A stretch of 64,000 bases of DNA from contig CM076959.1 of assembly GCA_039566865.1 (NCBI GenBank), positions 10,151,501 through 10,215,500 of the forward strand, given 5' to 3'. The notes beneath the pieces were generated by a model that did not search any database, was not told the origin of the DNA, and saw nothing but the letters and a program-made list of their open reading frames with translations. The stretch is from Aurelia coerulea (taxonomy: Eukaryota > Cnidaria > Scyphozoa > Semaeostomeae > Ulmaridae). The position numbers and the translations under genes were made by a program. Shown one piece after another: positions 62,910-64,000 of this stretch (position 1 is the first letter of the stretch; every line of letters starts with the position of its first letter).

Positions 62910-63889
62910 GCATAAACAAACATCGATTAATTAAATGTTTATTTTCTCAATAAAAACAAAATAAAAGCACAAAAAGTGTGGATTAATGTACATTAGTAGC
63001 TACATTTTGTATTATAAGGAGTATTGCACTCCTCGTTCTTTAAAGCTTTAGTTCTGCAAGTTACTTCTTTTATAGCACTATATTAGAGCTGCAGCAACCA
63101 TTCTTTGAAACATTACTATTGACATTAGTTTTTTCTTTCGTCTCAATTTATATTTAGTGCATCAACAAACATCGATTAATGAAACGTTTATTTTCTCAAA
63201 CAAAACAAAATAAAAGCAAAAGAAATGTCGTTCAACGTGCTTTAGTAGCTACAATTTATATTATATAGAGTATTGCATTCATCGTCCTTTAAAACTTTAG
63301 TTCTGCAATTTACTTCTTTTATAGCACTATATTAGTGCTGCAGCAACCATTCTTTGAAACATTACTATAGATATTAGCTTTTTTATTTAGTCTTATTTTG
63401 GCTTTACAGCATAAACAAACATCGATCAATTAAATGTTTCTTTTCTCAAAGAAAACAAACTTAAAACACAAAACTGTGGATTAACGTACTTAAGTAGCTA
63501 CAATTTCTATTATAAAGGGTAATGCACTCATCGTTCTTAAAAACTTTAGTTCTGAAAGTTACTTCTTTTATAGCAATATATTAGTGCTGCAGCAACCATT
63601 CTTTGAAACATTACTAGAGCCATTAGCTTTTTCTTTGGTCTCACTTTGGCTTTACTGTATAAACAAACATCGATTAATTAAATGTTTATTTTCTCAATAA
63701 AAACAAAATAAAAGCACAAAAAGTGTGGATTAACGTACATTAGTAGCTACATTTTGTATTATAAGGAGTATTGCACTCCTCGTTCTTTAAAGCTTTAGTT
63801 CTGCAAGTTACTTCTTTTATAGCACTATATTAGAGCTGCAGCAACCATTCTTTGAAACATTACTATTGACATTAGTTTTTTCTTTCGTC
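62910..63889. repeat. Last monomers of the array; 747-bp 3-mer period
   Basis: The monomer with CATTACTATTGACATTAG at 63111 recurs at 63858, 747 bp (three monomers) later. Both have TAAGGAGTATTGCACTCCTCG and TTTAAAGCTTTAG. The first copy continues as CTTTCGTCTCAATTTATATTTAG; the last stops after CTTTCGTC at 63889. The first copy therefore shows exactly what sequence was interrupted. Confidence 0.85.
63882..63889. repeat. Candidate 8-bp target-site duplication
   Basis: CTTTCGTC precedes the new sequence directly. hAT-family transposons make 8-bp duplications of their target, so these eight bases are the predicted left copy. The matching right copy should lie outside the window, followed by satellite starting TCAATTTATATTTAG. 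It is an inference until the other side is seen. Confidence 0.45.
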
Positions 63890-64000
63890 CAGGGACGTAG
63901 GCAGCATCTCAAACTTGGAGGGGCACGACACTTCAAGGGCACTTATTTTATTAAGCTAAAGAGGCACTTCCTGAAAATAAAAAGGGCACTTCTTTGTTTA
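63890..64000. mobile_element. Terminal part of a hAT-like DNA transposon
   Basis: From 63890 the sequence shares nothing with the satellite. It starts CAGGGACGTAGGCAGC, and hAT-family terminal inverted repeats commonly start CAGGG or CAGNG and often continue CGTAG. Its GC content is clearly higher than that of the array at the tip. The word GGGCAC recurs with variation at 63921, 63937 (GGGCACTT), 63962 (AGGCACTTC) and 63984 (GGGCACTTC), like the subterminal repeats that hAT transposases bind. Only 111 bp are visible, so neither a transposase nor the opposite end can be seen, and autonomous and non-autonomous elements cannot be told apart. Alternatively this is ordinary flanking DNA at the array edge. 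Confidence 0.6.

Larger units (their letters stand above)
1..63889. repeat. AT-rich ~249-bp satellite array, head to tail
   Basis: The motif CTATAGACATT recurs at 211, 460, 699, 938, 1187, 1437, 1686, 1936, 2185 and so on, with spacings of 239, 249 or 250 bp and one of 279. The same order of landmarks follows each time: GCATAAACAAACATCGAT, TTAATTAA, a run of A-rich sequence, AACGTACTTTA, TTGCACTCATCGTTCTTTAAAAC, CTGCAG and CAACCATTCTT (single words joined by variable bases). All copies read in the same direction. Length divided by period gives about 257 monomers. The array is already under way at base 1, so its left edge lies outside the window. Stop codons fall in all frames of nearly every monomer and I see no coding signal. 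Long homogeneous arrays of this kind are known from centromeric, pericentromeric and other heterochromatin; which applies here is not visible. I recognise no named satellite family. Confidence 0.97.

Noticed and set aside
1..63889. CRISPR array or bacterial repeat region
   Set aside because: The whole ~249-bp unit repeats with no unique spacers between short constant repeats, and there are no neighbouring genes. The structure is a eukaryotic tandem satellite.
1..63889. CENP-B box in the monomer
   Set aside because: I looked for a TTCG...A..CGGG arrangement. CTTCG and GTCG occur, but no CGGG follows at the needed spacing in the monomers read.
1..63889. Promoters, TATA boxes and terminators
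   Set aside because: TATA-like words and T-runs occur in every monomer as a result of base composition. Nothing separates any one of them as functional.
1..63889. tRNA, rRNA or spacer of rDNA
   Set aside because: No stretch resembles rRNA or a tRNA cloverleaf with its A and B boxes, and the unit is far too short and AT-rich to be an rDNA unit.
1..63889. Inverted segments or dyad array structure
   Set aside because: All CTATAGACATT and CTGCAGCAACC landmarks I followed read on the + strand; I saw no switch to the reverse complement.

Overview
The window is non-coding eukaryotic satellite DNA. Bases 1-63889 form one head-to-tail tandem array of a roughly 249-bp, AT-rich monomer. A hand count on a composite monomer gave 72 G+C in 249 bases, about 29%. 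Dividing the array by this length gives about 257 monomers, all on the same strand, with no gene, RNA gene, inversion or unrelated insert seen inside. The monomer matches no satellite family I can name, so I do not identify the species. A long homogenised array with higher-order repeats (HORs), ending in what looks like a hAT-type transposon end, fits heterochromatin of a eukaryote, probably an animal. Centromeric, pericentromeric and other locations cannot be told apart from sequence alone.

Monomers come mainly in a long form (about 249 bp) and a short form (about 239 bp). The short form lacks 10 bp between two CAT triplets. Sequence variants recur in fixed orders, so the array is built of HORs of several sizes. 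The left domain (1 to about 28.3 kb) is built from copies of one large block, recognised by its most divergent monomer, which begins at 1, 6958, 9922, 14904 and 22115. These blocks differ by losses or gains of whole monomers. Inside the domain are a 742-bp 3-mer, a 3229-bp 13-mer and a 1744-bp 7-mer tandem repeat. A middle mixed zone (about 28.3-36.8 kb) shows little long-range order. The third domain (about 36.8-50.7 kb) has a 1235-bp 5-mer, a 1528-bp 6-mer and a very recent 748-bp 3-mer, and five monomers carrying a 32-bp expansion. The right domain (about 50.7-63.9 kb) has long segment pairs offset by about 4920 and 6156 bp, a 1234-bp 5-mer period and a terminal 747-bp 3-mer.

At 63890 the array breaks inside a monomer. 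The new sequence starts CAGGGACGTAGG and carries several GGGCACTT-like words, as expected for a hAT-family terminus. The eight bases before it are a candidate target-site duplication.

I found no new gene system. What is worth following up is the array architecture: in-register exchange, mosaic monomers, conserved small palindromes and the transposon at the edge. Block limits were found by reading landmarks by eye and are good to a few tens of bases unless stated otherwise.
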